From CAYJXJ01 sp964374095 (GTDB taxonomy: Bacteria > Elusimicrobiota > Elusimicrobia > UBA1565 > UBA9628): 36,233 bases of DNA. The notes below the pieces were generated by a model. That model did not search any database. It was not told where the DNA came from and was given only the letters and a program-made list of their open reading frames with translations. Location: contig CAYJXJ010000028.1 of NCBI GenBank assembly GCA_964374095.1, positions 1-36,233 on the forward strand, written 5' to 3'. The first letter of the stretch is position 1. Every line of letters begins with the position of its first letter. Positions 9,254-16,792 of the stretch are shown here, one piece after another. Made by a program: the position numbers and the translations under genes.

Positions 9254-9844
9254 TCAGTGGCCTTCCACGGGCGCGTCGGTCTGGAGGACGCCGGAGGGCG
9301 TGGCGGTGAACAGATGCGCCTCATGGTGTTGGGTCTTCAGTTCGACCTTGAAGGCGCGCCGCCGCCGCGCCGGGTCCGAGACGCGCAGGCGCCCTTAGCA
9401 CAGTCACAGGTAAGTCACGTCCAGGCCGCGCGCCTCGGCGTAAAACTCGGTCCCCGGCGCGGCCGCGGTGACCGTGGGGGTCGTGAGGGCCCAGCGCACG
9501 CCGGAGAGGGAGGCCAGCAGCCCGCCGAGCAGAAGGCTCCCGCTCTTGGCGTGGGGGACGAAACTGGCCGGGCCTTTCAACAGGAGACGTCCGCCGTTGA
9601 TGGCGAGGGTGGCGGTCCCGGCGCTCAAGTGGAGTTTGGTGCCGGGCGCGATTTCATCGCCCGGGCGCAGGACCTTGGAGCCGGCGGTCAGCTCCCCGCC
9701 CTTGACCAGGATGACTTCGGCGGCCATGGGGCCGCCGTCCCCGGAGGGCGGTCGTCCTCCCTTCCCGGAGGGGGCGGCGACGCACGTGGAGGCGAGCCAG
9801 ATGGCCGCGACACAACCTGCCGCGCGTACCGTGGGAAGCGTCAC
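9254..9844 (-). pseudogene. FecR-like secreted protein broken by two in-frame stops
   Basis: The reading frame starts at GTG 9844, overlapping the preceding gene's stop as GTGA. It opens with a signal peptide (VTLPTVRAAGCVAAIWLAST, then CVAAP). A FecR-type beta domain follows (residues about 40-140: VILVKGGELTAGSKVLRPGD, LHLSAGTATLAINGGRLLLKG, ALTTPTVTAAAPGTEFYAEA). At DVTYL the frame meets TGA (9404-9406), then Leu-Cys, then TAA (9395-9397). It then continues in the same frame with GRLRVSDPARRRRAFKVELK, TQHHEAHLFTA and a final stop at 9254. As I recall, related FecR-domain proteins read TYxCxCYG and later HHDxPxY, so the two stops fall on the Cys and Tyr positions. Both stops differ from sense codons at one base. 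It is either a recent pseudogene or two sequence errors. Confidence 0.72.
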
Positions 9845-10812
9845 CCGCGGGTCCGCTTCCACGCGTGCGCCCGCAGTGAGCGCAGGACCGGCTCGGGATA
9901 GGGCGCGCCGCTCGCGGCGGCGACGTTGGCCTCGACATGGGCCGGCCGCCGCATGCCCGGGATGACGGTCGAAACGTCGGGGCTGCTCAGCGTGAAGCGC
10001 AGGGCCGCGTGGGCCAGGTCCGGGGAATCCGCGCCGACCAGGACCGGCTCCAGGGCCCGGGCCCGCCGCACCGTCTCGGCCAGCCGCCCCTCCGCGAAGT
10101 AGGAGTTCCGGAAATCCCCGTCCGGGAACCGGGTCGCCTCGGTGAGATTGCCCGTCAGGCCCCCTTCATCAAGCGGCACGCGGGCGAGTATCCCGACCCC
10201 GCGCTCCCGGCAGGCGGGGAAGAGCTCCTCCTGAGGCGCCTGCTCGAACAGGTTGAAGATGACCTGGATGGTGTCGGCCAGGCCCGAGCCCGCCAGGCGC
10301 AGCGCCCCGCCCGGGTCAAAATCGTTGATCGAGGCGCCCCAGAAGCGGATCTTGCCCTGGCGCTTGAGGGTCTCCACCGCCTTCCAGGTGTCTCCCCAGG
10401 CCGGATCGTCGAGCCAGGCGTCGCGCCAGACATGGAATTGCTGGACGTCCACGCAGTCCCTCCGGAGGTTGCGCAGGCTGCGTTCGGTGCAATGGATCAC
10501 CCAGTCGGGAGGAAAGGTCTCGGAGAGTTTCCCGGCGCCGGGCCAGCGGAAATTCTTGGGGGGAACCTTGGTCGCGACGAGGGCGCCCCGCCCGGCGGCC
10601 TCGAAGGCGCGGGCCAGCAGTTTTTCCGAGTGGCCGTCGCCATAGACGTAAGCCGTGTCGAAGAGGTTGATGCCCAGCGCCAGGGCCCGGGCCAGCGCGG
10701 CCAGAGACTCCGCGTCATCGCCGCCCTGCCACATGGCTCCCCCGATGCCCCAGGCCCCGAAGCCGATTGTCGAGACATTCAGTCCCGTGCGGCCGAGCGG
10801 ACGAAGCCTCAA
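9841..10812 (-). CDS. Aldo/keto reductase
   Basis: This is a cytosolic NAD(P)H-dependent oxidoreductase of about 323 residues, the usual AKR length. It begins at TTG 10812, which overlaps the upstream gene's stop as TTGA, and reads LRLRPLGRTGLNVSTIGFGA. The catalytic tetrad is visible: Asp and Tyr in FDTAYVYGDG, Lys in LVATKV, and His in VQQFHVW. A C-terminal cofactor-binding segment is recognisable in STVIPGMRRPAHVEAN. The sequence resembles the general oxidoreductase/AKR5-11-like group, but the substrate cannot be told. Its position directly behind the amidohydrolase suggests a shared catabolic or modification role. That is inference, because one protein is predicted secreted and the other cytosolic. 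Confidence 0.88.
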   Translation of the reverse strand: MRLRPLGRTGLNVSTIGFGAWGIGGAMWQGGDDAESLAALARALALGINLFDTAYVYGDGHSEKLLARAFEAAGRGALVATKVPPKNFRWPGAGKLSETFPPDWVIHCTERSLRNLRRDCVDVQQFHVWRDAWLDDPAWGDTWKAVETLKRQGKIRFWGASINDFDPGGALRLAGSGLADTIQVIFNLFEQAPQEELFPACRERGVGILARVPLDEGGLTGNLTEATRFPDGDFRNSYFAEGRLAETVRRARALEPVLVGADSPDLAHAALRFTLSSPDVSTVIPGMRRPAHVEANVAAASGAPYPEPVLRSLRAHAWKRTRG

Positions 10813-12248
10813 GGCGAGCCCTTCGCGGACTCCATTTTGAAGACGCGGGCGGCGTTGTCGCGGAAGACCGCCTTCCAATGCTCCGCCGGGATGGCGCGCT
10901 GGGTGGCGCGCACGGTGGAGCGGATGTCGGCCAGGGGCCAGTCCGAGCCGAACATCAGCTTGGAAGGGTCTTCGATGTAGCCGAACAGCCAGGCGATGGG
11001 ATCGACCATGTAGATTTCGACCTGTTCTGCCGGCAGCTTGTCGAGGTTGCCGAGCATCATGGCCGAGCATTCCAGGACCACGTTGGGGTTCTTGTAGGCC
11101 ACCTCGGCGGCGGATTGAATCCACGGGTTGCCGCAGTGGGCGATGACGAAGGTGACGCTCGAGAAGTCCACCGCGACCTCGTCGATGGTGAGGGGGTCGG
11201 CGAACTTGAGCTTGGCGCGCGTGGAGGTGGGGTCTCCGGTGTGGAACACCACCGGCGCCTGGTAGCGCTGGGCGAGCTTGTAGACCGGCCGGTAGGCCCG
11301 GTCGTAGGCGAAGCGGTGGGCATAGCCCAGGTAGATCTTGATGCAGCGGTAGCGCCCCGACTTGAGTCCGGCTTCGATGGCGCCTAGATTGGGCTTTTCC
11401 ATGACCCCGGCGCAGAAGACCACCCCTTTGCGCCGCAGTTCGTCGTCGTATCCCGCGCCGTTCTCATCGGTGTGGGAGACCGCGCCGATGGCGCCCACGG
11501 ATTCGAGCTCCTCCAGATACCGCTCGCGGGAGTCGAGTATGCCCGTGAAGGGTTCGGGCCGGCCCGTGAAGTCGGTGTGGGTATGAGCGTCGATGATCCC
11601 GCCCGGAACCCGGACGGAGGCCTCCCCGGCGCGGGCGACCTCCTCCCAGTCCTTCGTGGTCTGTCCGGCCGACTCGGCCGCGAGCTTGAACCAGCGGTTG
11701 GCTTCCGCTTTGTCTTGTAGAACCCCGTCTCCGGCTTGATAGAGGGTCGCCAGGTTGTAGCGCGCGCCCCGGTGGCCCTGCGCCGCGGCCAGGCGGTACC
11801 ACTTGAGGGCTTGGGGACTGTTGCGCGGCACCCCGTGGCCGAAACGGTAGAAGGTGGCCAGGGCGTTTTGCGCCTCGGCGTGGCCCTTGTCGGCGGCCTT
11901 CAGAAACCACAGGACCGCCGCGGCGTAGTCGCGCGGGACGCCCGAACCCTTGGCATGGATCACCCCGAGGTTGTAGCAGGCCCCGGGGTTCCCGGTCCGC
12001 GCGAAGTAGAGGAGCCGCCTGAGGCGGACCGGGCGCCCGTCCGCGCCTCGGGCCGGGGCGTCGACCGCGGCGCTTGGGGTCTCCCTGGCCGAGGAGGCTT
12101 GTCCGACCGCGGCGCCGAACTCGACCAGCATCTTCAAGGCCGAGACAAAGGCCTCGAAGGTCTCGACGGCCCCCTTGATGCCGTCGGCCTTGGAACCGGC
12201 GTGCGCCGGCGCGGCGGCGAGGAGCAAGACGAGGAGGGGGGCGCGCAT
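10809..12248 (-). CDS. Secreted Sel1-repeat / amidohydrolase fusion protein
   Basis: The 479-residue protein starts with a signal peptide (MRAPLLVLLLAAAPAHA). Residues about 85-200 contain three or four Sel1-type TPR repeats (pattern A-x-x-x-L-G-x-x-Y-x-x-G-x-G-V-x-x-D-x-x-x-A). From about residue 218 to the end is an amidohydrolase-2 (ACMSD-like) TIM barrel. Its metal ligands are visible as HTH in IIDAHTHTDF, His in VVFHTGD, His in VIAHCGNPW and Asp in MFGSDWPLAD. The domain would hydrolyse or decarboxylate a small substrate using Zn. Sel1 repeats normally mediate protein contacts, and the combination with an exported amidohydrolase is uncommon. It is first in a unit with the AKR and FecR-like genes. 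The substrate is unknown. Confidence 0.85.
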   Translation of the reverse strand: MRAPLLVLLLAAAPAHAGSKADGIKGAVETFEAFVSALKMLVEFGAAVGQASSARETPSAAVDAPARGADGRPVRLRRLLYFARTGNPGACYNLGVIHAKGSGVPRDYAAAVLWFLKAADKGHAEAQNALATFYRFGHGVPRNSPQALKWYRLAAAQGHRGARYNLATLYQAGDGVLQDKAEANRWFKLAAESAGQTTKDWEEVARAGEASVRVPGGIIDAHTHTDFTGRPEPFTGILDSRERYLEELESVGAIGAVSHTDENGAGYDDELRRKGVVFCAGVMEKPNLGAIEAGLKSGRYRCIKIYLGYAHRFAYDRAYRPVYKLAQRYQAPVVFHTGDPTSTRAKLKFADPLTIDEVAVDFSSVTFVIAHCGNPWIQSAAEVAYKNPNVVLECSAMMLGNLDKLPAEQVEIYMVDPIAWLFGYIEDPSKLMFGSDWPLADIRSTVRATQRAIPAEHWKAVFRDNAARVFKMESAKGSP

Positions 12249-12275
12249 GGGAGCGAGAGTTTATCAAAAAGCCGC

Positions 12276-12304
12276 TTGCCAGGAGGCTGTTCCAGCGCTA
12301 TAGT
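12276..12304 (+). promoter_or_regulatory. Sigma70-type promoter for the 12346 gene
   Basis: TTGCCA (12276-12281) and TATAGT (12299-12304) are separated by exactly 17 bases, each one or two mismatches from consensus. They lie about 40 bases ahead of an AGGAGG site and the ATG at 12346. The region also separates this gene from the divergent amidohydrolase gene. Confidence 0.6.
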
Positions 12305-12345
12305 AATGGGGGCCCGATCTCGGCCCGGATATTACAGGAGGACAC

Positions 12346-12894
12346 ATGTTCAAGACTTACGCGGCCGTTCTGACGATCGCTCTCGCAAACGCCGGGACCG
12401 CCTTCGGCGAGCCGCCCATGGGCCGCAAATCGAGCGAGGCCGTCTCCCTCGCGGAGCAGGCCCGGTCACAGCTGAACTCGCTGGGCGAGCGCGCCGGGAG
12501 CGGCGTCACCGCCCGCGAGGTGGCCGACGAGGTCAAGGCCATCGTGAAGGTCCTGCGCAAGTCCCGGCGCCTGATCGAGTCCGCGGCCTTCGCCAATGAG
12601 AGCGGGGCCAAGGCGGCGGCTGAAAAAATTTCCGAGATGTCGGCGCGCTGGAGCGAAGGAATCGTCGCGCTCAAGGAGCGGGTCCCCGCGGAGGCCCGCA
12701 AGGACCTCGACAAAGGGCTGAAGGAAACCCGCCGCACCCGAGAGACCTGCGCCGAGGCCGTTAAGATCCTGGCCGGGGGGGGCCGGCCCGAGGATCCCTT
12801 CGCGGACTACCGGGGCGGGTCCCAACAGCCGGGGTCCAAGACCGGCGAGCTCTCCCGGGACGCCAAGATCGACGCCGCGGGCAAGAAGCCCTAG
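12346..12894 (+). CDS. Small secreted helical protein of unknown function
   Basis: The 182-residue protein has a signal peptide (MFKTYAAVLTIALANAGTAF with cleavage near GEPP). The rest is highly charged and helical (many Ala, Glu, Lys, Arg), with possible coiled-coil from about residue 30 to 145. It ends in a disordered Gly/Ser/Lys-rich tail. A perfect AGGAGG lies 7 bases before the ATG, and a good promoter is upstream. Only one Cys is present, in the mature part (TRETCAEAV). I recognise no family. It may be a periplasmic structural or chaperone-like protein. Its stop shares the tetranucleotide CTAG with the stop of the convergent neighbour. Confidence 0.75.
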   Translation: MFKTYAAVLTIALANAGTAFGEPPMGRKSSEAVSLAEQARSQLNSLGERAGSGVTAREVADEVKAIVKVLRKSRRLIESAAFANESGAKAAAEKISEMSARWSEGIVALKERVPAEARKDLDKGLKETRRTRETCAEAVKILAGGGRPEDPFADYRGGSQQPGSKTGELSRDAKIDAAGKKP

Positions 12895-15845
12895 CGGCCG
12901 CGGTTCAGAAAATCCCGGGCGAAGGCCAGGGCCTGCGGTCCGAGGGCGAGGCCCACGGGCGCTAAGGCCGCGGCCGCGATCGCCGCGCCCGCCAGGAATA
13001 TCCCGGCCGGAGTCAGGCCCGCCCACGCCGTCAGCGCGAAGTAGAGCCCGGCGCTCAGGAGTATGGCTCCGTAGCTGAGGAAATTCGAGGCGCCCAGAAT
13101 GCGGCCGCGCGCCTCGGGCGGGCTCTGCTGCTGGATGTAGGAATTGAGAGGGATGTAAAAGAGCCCCGCGCTCACGCTCAGGCCCGCCAGATCGACGGCG
13201 GCCCGGACCCAGGAGCCCGCGCCGAAAAGGGCCAGGTCGAGCATGAAGGCGGTCAGTCCCAGGAGCCCCCACGGGGCAAGGCCCAATTGGACCTTCCCCT
13301 GGGACAGTTTCCCGGCCAGGAAGGAGCCGATCCCCATGGCGACTCCCGCTCCGGCCAGGAGCCCCGTGGTGGCCCCTTCGCCGATCTTGAGCGTGTGCTG
13401 TCCGAAGAGGAAGATGTTCATCTGCAGCAGCGAGGTGAGAAACCAGAATAGGCCGACTCCCGCCGCGGGTCCCCAGAGACCCTTGGGCAGCCAAGGCCGC
13501 GCGGGCGAAAGCGCCGCGGCGGGCGCCGCGCTGACGGCGCGGCCCGCGCCGCGCAGGGTCAAGCTCGCCAGTATGCCGGCCACCGCTACCGCGCCGAACA
13601 CCGCGCTCGTCAGGGGCAGGGCCGAGGCCATGGCCATATAAAGGAGGCCTCCGGCCGCCGTGCCTCCCATGAAGGCCACGAAGGAACCGAGTTCCATGGT
13701 TCCGTTGGCCTCCGAGAGGTCCGCGGGGCGAACGCGTTCGGGAAGCAGGGCGTACTTGGCGGGCCCCATGAGCGCGGTGTGGGTCCCCATGAGAAAGAGC
13801 AGGCCCAGCATCGCCCAAACGCTGTGGAAGGCCAGGGCCGCCCCGGCCAGGGCCGCCAGGCCCAGCTCCACGACCTTGAGGCCGATCACGAGCTTGCCTT
13901 TGTCCACGCGGTCCGTGAGCCGGCCGGCGAAGAAGGAGAAGAACAGGAAGGGCGCGATGAGAAGGGCCGTTCCCAGGCTGATCATCACGCCGGCCTGGGC
14001 CGCGGGCAGGGTCGCGGCCACCCAGAGGGCGAAAAGCGATTTAAGGGCCGCGTCGTTGAAGATGCCCAAGGAATGCGCGGCCACCAGGCCCTTGATGCCG
14101 GACGGAGCGGGGGGCTTCTCCTCGGGGCGGGAGGGGGGAGCCGCGCTGGGTTGCGTCGGCCCGGCGTCGTACCGGGGGGACGCCATGGCCCCGGCCGGAA
14201 GGGGCTGATCCCCGGAGCGGATGCGTCCGCCGCGCCGCAGGAGCCGGAAGGCGAGCTCGAAGTGGCGGGGTTGGACCACGCCGGAGTTGGAGCCCATCAG
14301 GCTGCCCGCGAGCTGGGTTTCCACGCCGACGCGGCGCTCCGTGTCGAAAGTCTCGTCGTACTCGTCCGGCAGGCCCAAGATATGGCCGAACTCGTGGGCG
14401 GGCATGGCGTAGGGCAGATGCCTTCGGCCCAACGCCAGTACGCGGCCCCGGGCGTGGCTGTAGGTGACGCCGCCGTCGCGCAACTCGAGAGCGTCGGCGG
14501 GAAAGGGCGCGCCCTCGGCAAGCTCCGTGATCGAGACCCTCGTGCGCCACCGGAGAGTCCGACCGTGCATCGAGAAAGTCCCCTTCCAGTAGCTCTCGAT
14601 GGAGTCCTTGGCCACCTGGAGGACGGCCGGTTCGCGGATGTCGGTGTAGAAGCGGACCTCCAGGCGGTAGCCCCCGGGCTCCGAAATGAGCTCGAGGCCC
14701 TGATGCCGCGGGATTTGCACCAGGCGCCGGTGCGCCGGAGGCGCCAGCCCGCGGTTTAGGGTCAGCCAGGCGATGCGGTAGAGTTCGCCGCGGTAGCGCT
14801 CCGCGGCGTTGCGGATCTGGGGCAGCAGTCCTTCAAGGTGGGTCCGGTAGCGCTGACGGAAGCCCTTGGAAAAGGGGGGCTGCTCGATGATGCGGGCCTG
14901 AGTCTCCACCCGTTCGACCAGGAACTCCAGGTGCTTGAGCTGGCGCGCGGCCTCGCGGGGATTGGTCAAGAGGGTGCCGACCTGGTTCTCATCCGTCACC
15001 CGGCGGCTTTCGGGGAAGGGCTCGGGGATGGACCACTCCGGCAGCGACGCCTCCTCGGCTCCCTGGACCGGCGCGGGCTCATGGCGGCGCAGGACCGCAT
15101 CGACCCGCAGGTAGGTCAGGGAGGCCTGGCGGGCGAGGGAGAGCTCTTCCACCATCAGGCGCGTGTCGAGGTAGGAGGCCCGGGCCCGCGCCGCCAGGCG
15201 GCGTCCCTCCGCGTGCAGGGAGGGATTCTGCTCGGCCCTCCTCAAGAGGGAGGTGAAGCGGCTGGTGAGCGCCAAGGCGATCGCGGCGCGGTCATCCCCG
15301 GGTTCCAGGCGGTTGATGACCGCGGCCAAAGTCTGGTGCATGGCCGAGAGCCACTGGGAGACTTCCTTGGCACGGCGGAAATCCGGCTCGACCGTGCCCT
15401 CGACCAGCGCCTGGAAGCCCCCGGGACTGAGCACCGGTTGGGCGGAGTCGAGAAGAAGGGGGCGCAGGCGCTCGATCGTCTCGGGAGTCATCGTCAGTTC
15501 GGGGCCCGCGGGCGAGAGATCGGGGGACGGGGCCGCGGCCTGGCTTCCGGCCAAGCCGGCGAGTTCGCCGAGAGATTCCCGCATGCCCGGCTCGGAGGAC
15601 GGGGCGGCCGGGGCCGGGGAGGCCAACTCGGGCAGGGGCGCGGGCGCGGCCAGCCGCGCGGGGTCCGACGGAGCGGCTAGGCGCGCGGCGGAGGAGGTCC
15701 CGGCCGGGGGGCTCCAGCGCACGGCCTGGGGACGCGAGCGCGCGGCGCCGGAGGCCGCCCCGCGGGTCTGGGCCGCGGCCGGGGGCCCGCCCGCCAGAGC
15801 GGCGCAGACGCATAGGAACCATGCCCAAAGCATGGGTCGGCGCAT
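12891..15845 (-). CDS. Fusion of exported zinc metalloprotease and MFS transporter
   Basis: This is a single 984-residue frame. Residues 1-26 are a signal sequence (MLWAWFLCVCAALAGGPPAA). Next is an Ala/Pro-rich stretch, then a helical region (about 110-370), then a protease domain. That domain contains YAMPAHEFGHILGLPDEYDE near residue 480, an HExxHxxGxxD metzincin motif with Asp as presumed third zinc ligand (snapalysin-like). From about residue 585 to the end are about 12 hydrophobic helices. MFS hallmarks are present there, such as FFAGRLTDRVDKGK (loop 2-3) and a second-half counterpart AGKLSQGK. The carrier resembles lysophospholipid/LplT-like MFS proteins (GIFNDAALKSLFAL, MGPAKYALLPE). 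The protease would lie outside the cytoplasmic membrane. No frameshift joins the halves. The joint function is unknown. Confidence 0.85.
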   Translation of the reverse strand: MRRPMLWAWFLCVCAALAGGPPAAAQTRGAASGAARSRPQAVRWSPPAGTSSAARLAAPSDPARLAAPAPLPELASPAPAAPSSEPGMRESLGELAGLAGSQAAAPSPDLSPAGPELTMTPETIERLRPLLLDSAQPVLSPGGFQALVEGTVEPDFRRAKEVSQWLSAMHQTLAAVINRLEPGDDRAAIALALTSRFTSLLRRAEQNPSLHAEGRRLAARARASYLDTRLMVEELSLARQASLTYLRVDAVLRRHEPAPVQGAEEASLPEWSIPEPFPESRRVTDENQVGTLLTNPREAARQLKHLEFLVERVETQARIIEQPPFSKGFRQRYRTHLEGLLPQIRNAAERYRGELYRIAWLTLNRGLAPPAHRRLVQIPRHQGLELISEPGGYRLEVRFYTDIREPAVLQVAKDSIESYWKGTFSMHGRTLRWRTRVSITELAEGAPFPADALELRDGGVTYSHARGRVLALGRRHLPYAMPAHEFGHILGLPDEYDETFDTERRVGVETQLAGSLMGSNSGVVQPRHFELAFRLLRRGGRIRSGDQPLPAGAMASPRYDAGPTQPSAAPPSRPEEKPPAPSGIKGLVAAHSLGIFNDAALKSLFALWVAATLPAAQAGVMISLGTALLIAPFLFFSFFAGRLTDRVDKGKLVIGLKVVELGLAALAGAALAFHSVWAMLGLLFLMGTHTALMGPAKYALLPERVRPADLSEANGTMELGSFVAFMGGTAAGGLLYMAMASALPLTSAVFGAVAVAGILASLTLRGAGRAVSAAPAAALSPARPWLPKGLWGPAAGVGLFWFLTSLLQMNIFLFGQHTLKIGEGATTGLLAGAGVAMGIGSFLAGKLSQGKVQLGLAPWGLLGLTAFMLDLALFGAGSWVRAAVDLAGLSVSAGLFYIPLNSYIQQQSPPEARGRILGASNFLSYGAILLSAGLYFALTAWAGLTPAGIFLAGAAIAAAALAPVGLALGPQALAFARDFLNRGR

Positions 15846-15908
15846 GGCATATATTAACAGGGGGAGGCGGATCGGCGCCTGGGCCGAGGGTCGCGGCCGG
15901 CGGGGTCT

Positions 15909-15952
15909 TAGGTCCCGGGTCCGGGGGGCCCTCAGGGCCCCCGGACGACCTA
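15909..15952. repeat. Long imperfect palindrome in a divergent gap
   Basis: In the 146-base gap between divergent genes, TAGGTC/GACCTA (15909-15914, 15947-15952) encloses GTCCGGGGGGCCC (15919-15931) and GGGCCCCCGGAC (15935-15946), with a TCA loop. Paired bases total about 18, with a CCGG bulge and one extra G. Because both genes point away, it is not a terminator for either. It could be an operator, a cruciform, or a dispersed palindromic repeat. Confidence 0.5.
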
Positions 15953-15991
15953 GGTCTGGCGAAGCGGCCTGAGGCCTGCTAAAATCGGGGT

Positions 15992-16654
15992 ATGTCGTTC
16001 CAGGGTGATATCCGGGCCCAGTGCCCGGCCGGCTGCGAGGAGTTCGACGCCAGGGTCTGGACTTTCATCAACGGCGATGCCAGCCCCGAACTCAGGGACA
16101 TCCTTCTCGCCCGCGAGTGCAATCTCCTGCTCTGCGAATTCTGCGACAAGCCCTTCTTTCCTGAGGAATCCTACGTCTACCTCGAGGCTTCCGCCGAGCT
16201 CCTCGTCTTTGTCTTCCCGGAGTCGTTCCGCAAGCTCAAGTCCCATTGGGAGTCCAAAATGAAGGCTGATTTCGCCCTGATGCACACCGTCTTGGGAGGG
16301 CGCCTGCCGGTGGATATCGAGCCGCAAATCGCCTTCGGCACGGCCGAACTGGCCGATCTTCTGCAGGCCGAGGACTTCCGCTCCGAGGAGCGCGAGGTCA
16401 TGGAGGCCGTGGCGGCCGGGTTGGGATTGGGGCTCTACCGGGTCCGTCCCGAATTCGCGCGCCGCAACGGCGTGCCCCGCTGCCTGCCCATCGCGCTGGA
16501 CGGCGGGGGGGCCCCCAACCGCGAGCGGGTGCTCGCCGGACTCAAGCGCGTGGTCGCGGCCAACGAGAAGCTGGAGACCTACGCCCGTTATTTGGTGGAA
16601 TTCTCCGCTTCCGCCGATGGCGCCTTGCCCCCGGCCGAACTTTCCAAGCCCTGA
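15992..16654 (+). CDS. CpXC-domain zinc-binding protein
   Basis: The 220-residue cytosolic protein has a start CPAGCEEFDARVWTFINGDA and then CEFCDKPF. These form the paired Cys of the CpXC domain, followed by a conserved helical region that includes ASAELLVFVFPES. The function of the family is not established. The CxxxC/CxxC arrangement suggests one structural zinc. It lies alone on the plus strand immediately upstream of tRNA-Gln and is the last gene of the chromosomal backbone before the island. Codon usage is GC-rich like the genes to its left. The start at ATG 15992 is supported by the Cys motif beginning at residue 11; the upstream ribosome site is weak. Confidence 0.75.
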   Translation: MSFQGDIRAQCPAGCEEFDARVWTFINGDASPELRDILLARECNLLLCEFCDKPFFPEESYVYLEASAELLVFVFPESFRKLKSHWESKMKADFALMHTVLGGRLPVDIEPQIAFGTAELADLLQAEDFRSEEREVMEAVAAGLGLGLYRVRPEFARRNGVPRCLPIALDGGGAPNRERVLAGLKRVVAANEKLETYARYLVEFSASADGALPPAELSKP

Positions 16655-16681
16655 CCCTGGCCGGGGACCGGAGGGATTTGT

Positions 16682-16687
16682 TAGAAT
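16682..16687 (+). promoter_or_regulatory. Candidate -10 element for tRNA-Gln
   Basis: TAGAAT, one mismatch from TATAAT, lies 31 bases before the mature tRNA 5' end. A -35 match at proper distance is weak (TGGCCG, 18-base spacing), so this is tentative. Confidence 0.3.
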
Positions 16688-16718
16688 TAGGTCTCAGCCG
16701 CTCGACCCGTTGATTTAT

Positions 16719-16792
16719 TGCGGGATGGTGAAACGGTATCACGGCAGACTCTGAATCTGCTTTTCTAGGTTCGAATCCTAGTCCCGCAGCCA
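16719..16792 (+). tRNA. tRNA-Gln (anticodon CTG)
   Basis: The 74-base sequence folds as a cloverleaf. The acceptor stem is TGCGGGA/TCCCGCA, the D-arm GTGA/TCAC, and the anticodon stem GCAGA/TCTGC with loop CTCTGAA (anticodon CTG, reading CAG). The T-arm is CTAGG-TTCGAAT-CCTAG, with discriminator G and an encoded CCA. It inserts glutamine at CAG codons. Its 3' end is the left boundary of the island: the antisense strand of the T-arm and acceptor stem forms the last codons and the stop of the adjacent serine recombinase. Confidence 0.95.

Noticed and set aside
9404..9406. TGA decoded as selenocysteine in the FecR-like gene
   Set aside because: A TAA follows three codons later in the same frame and cannot be explained by selenocysteine, and no clear SECIS-like stem directly after the TGA was seen.
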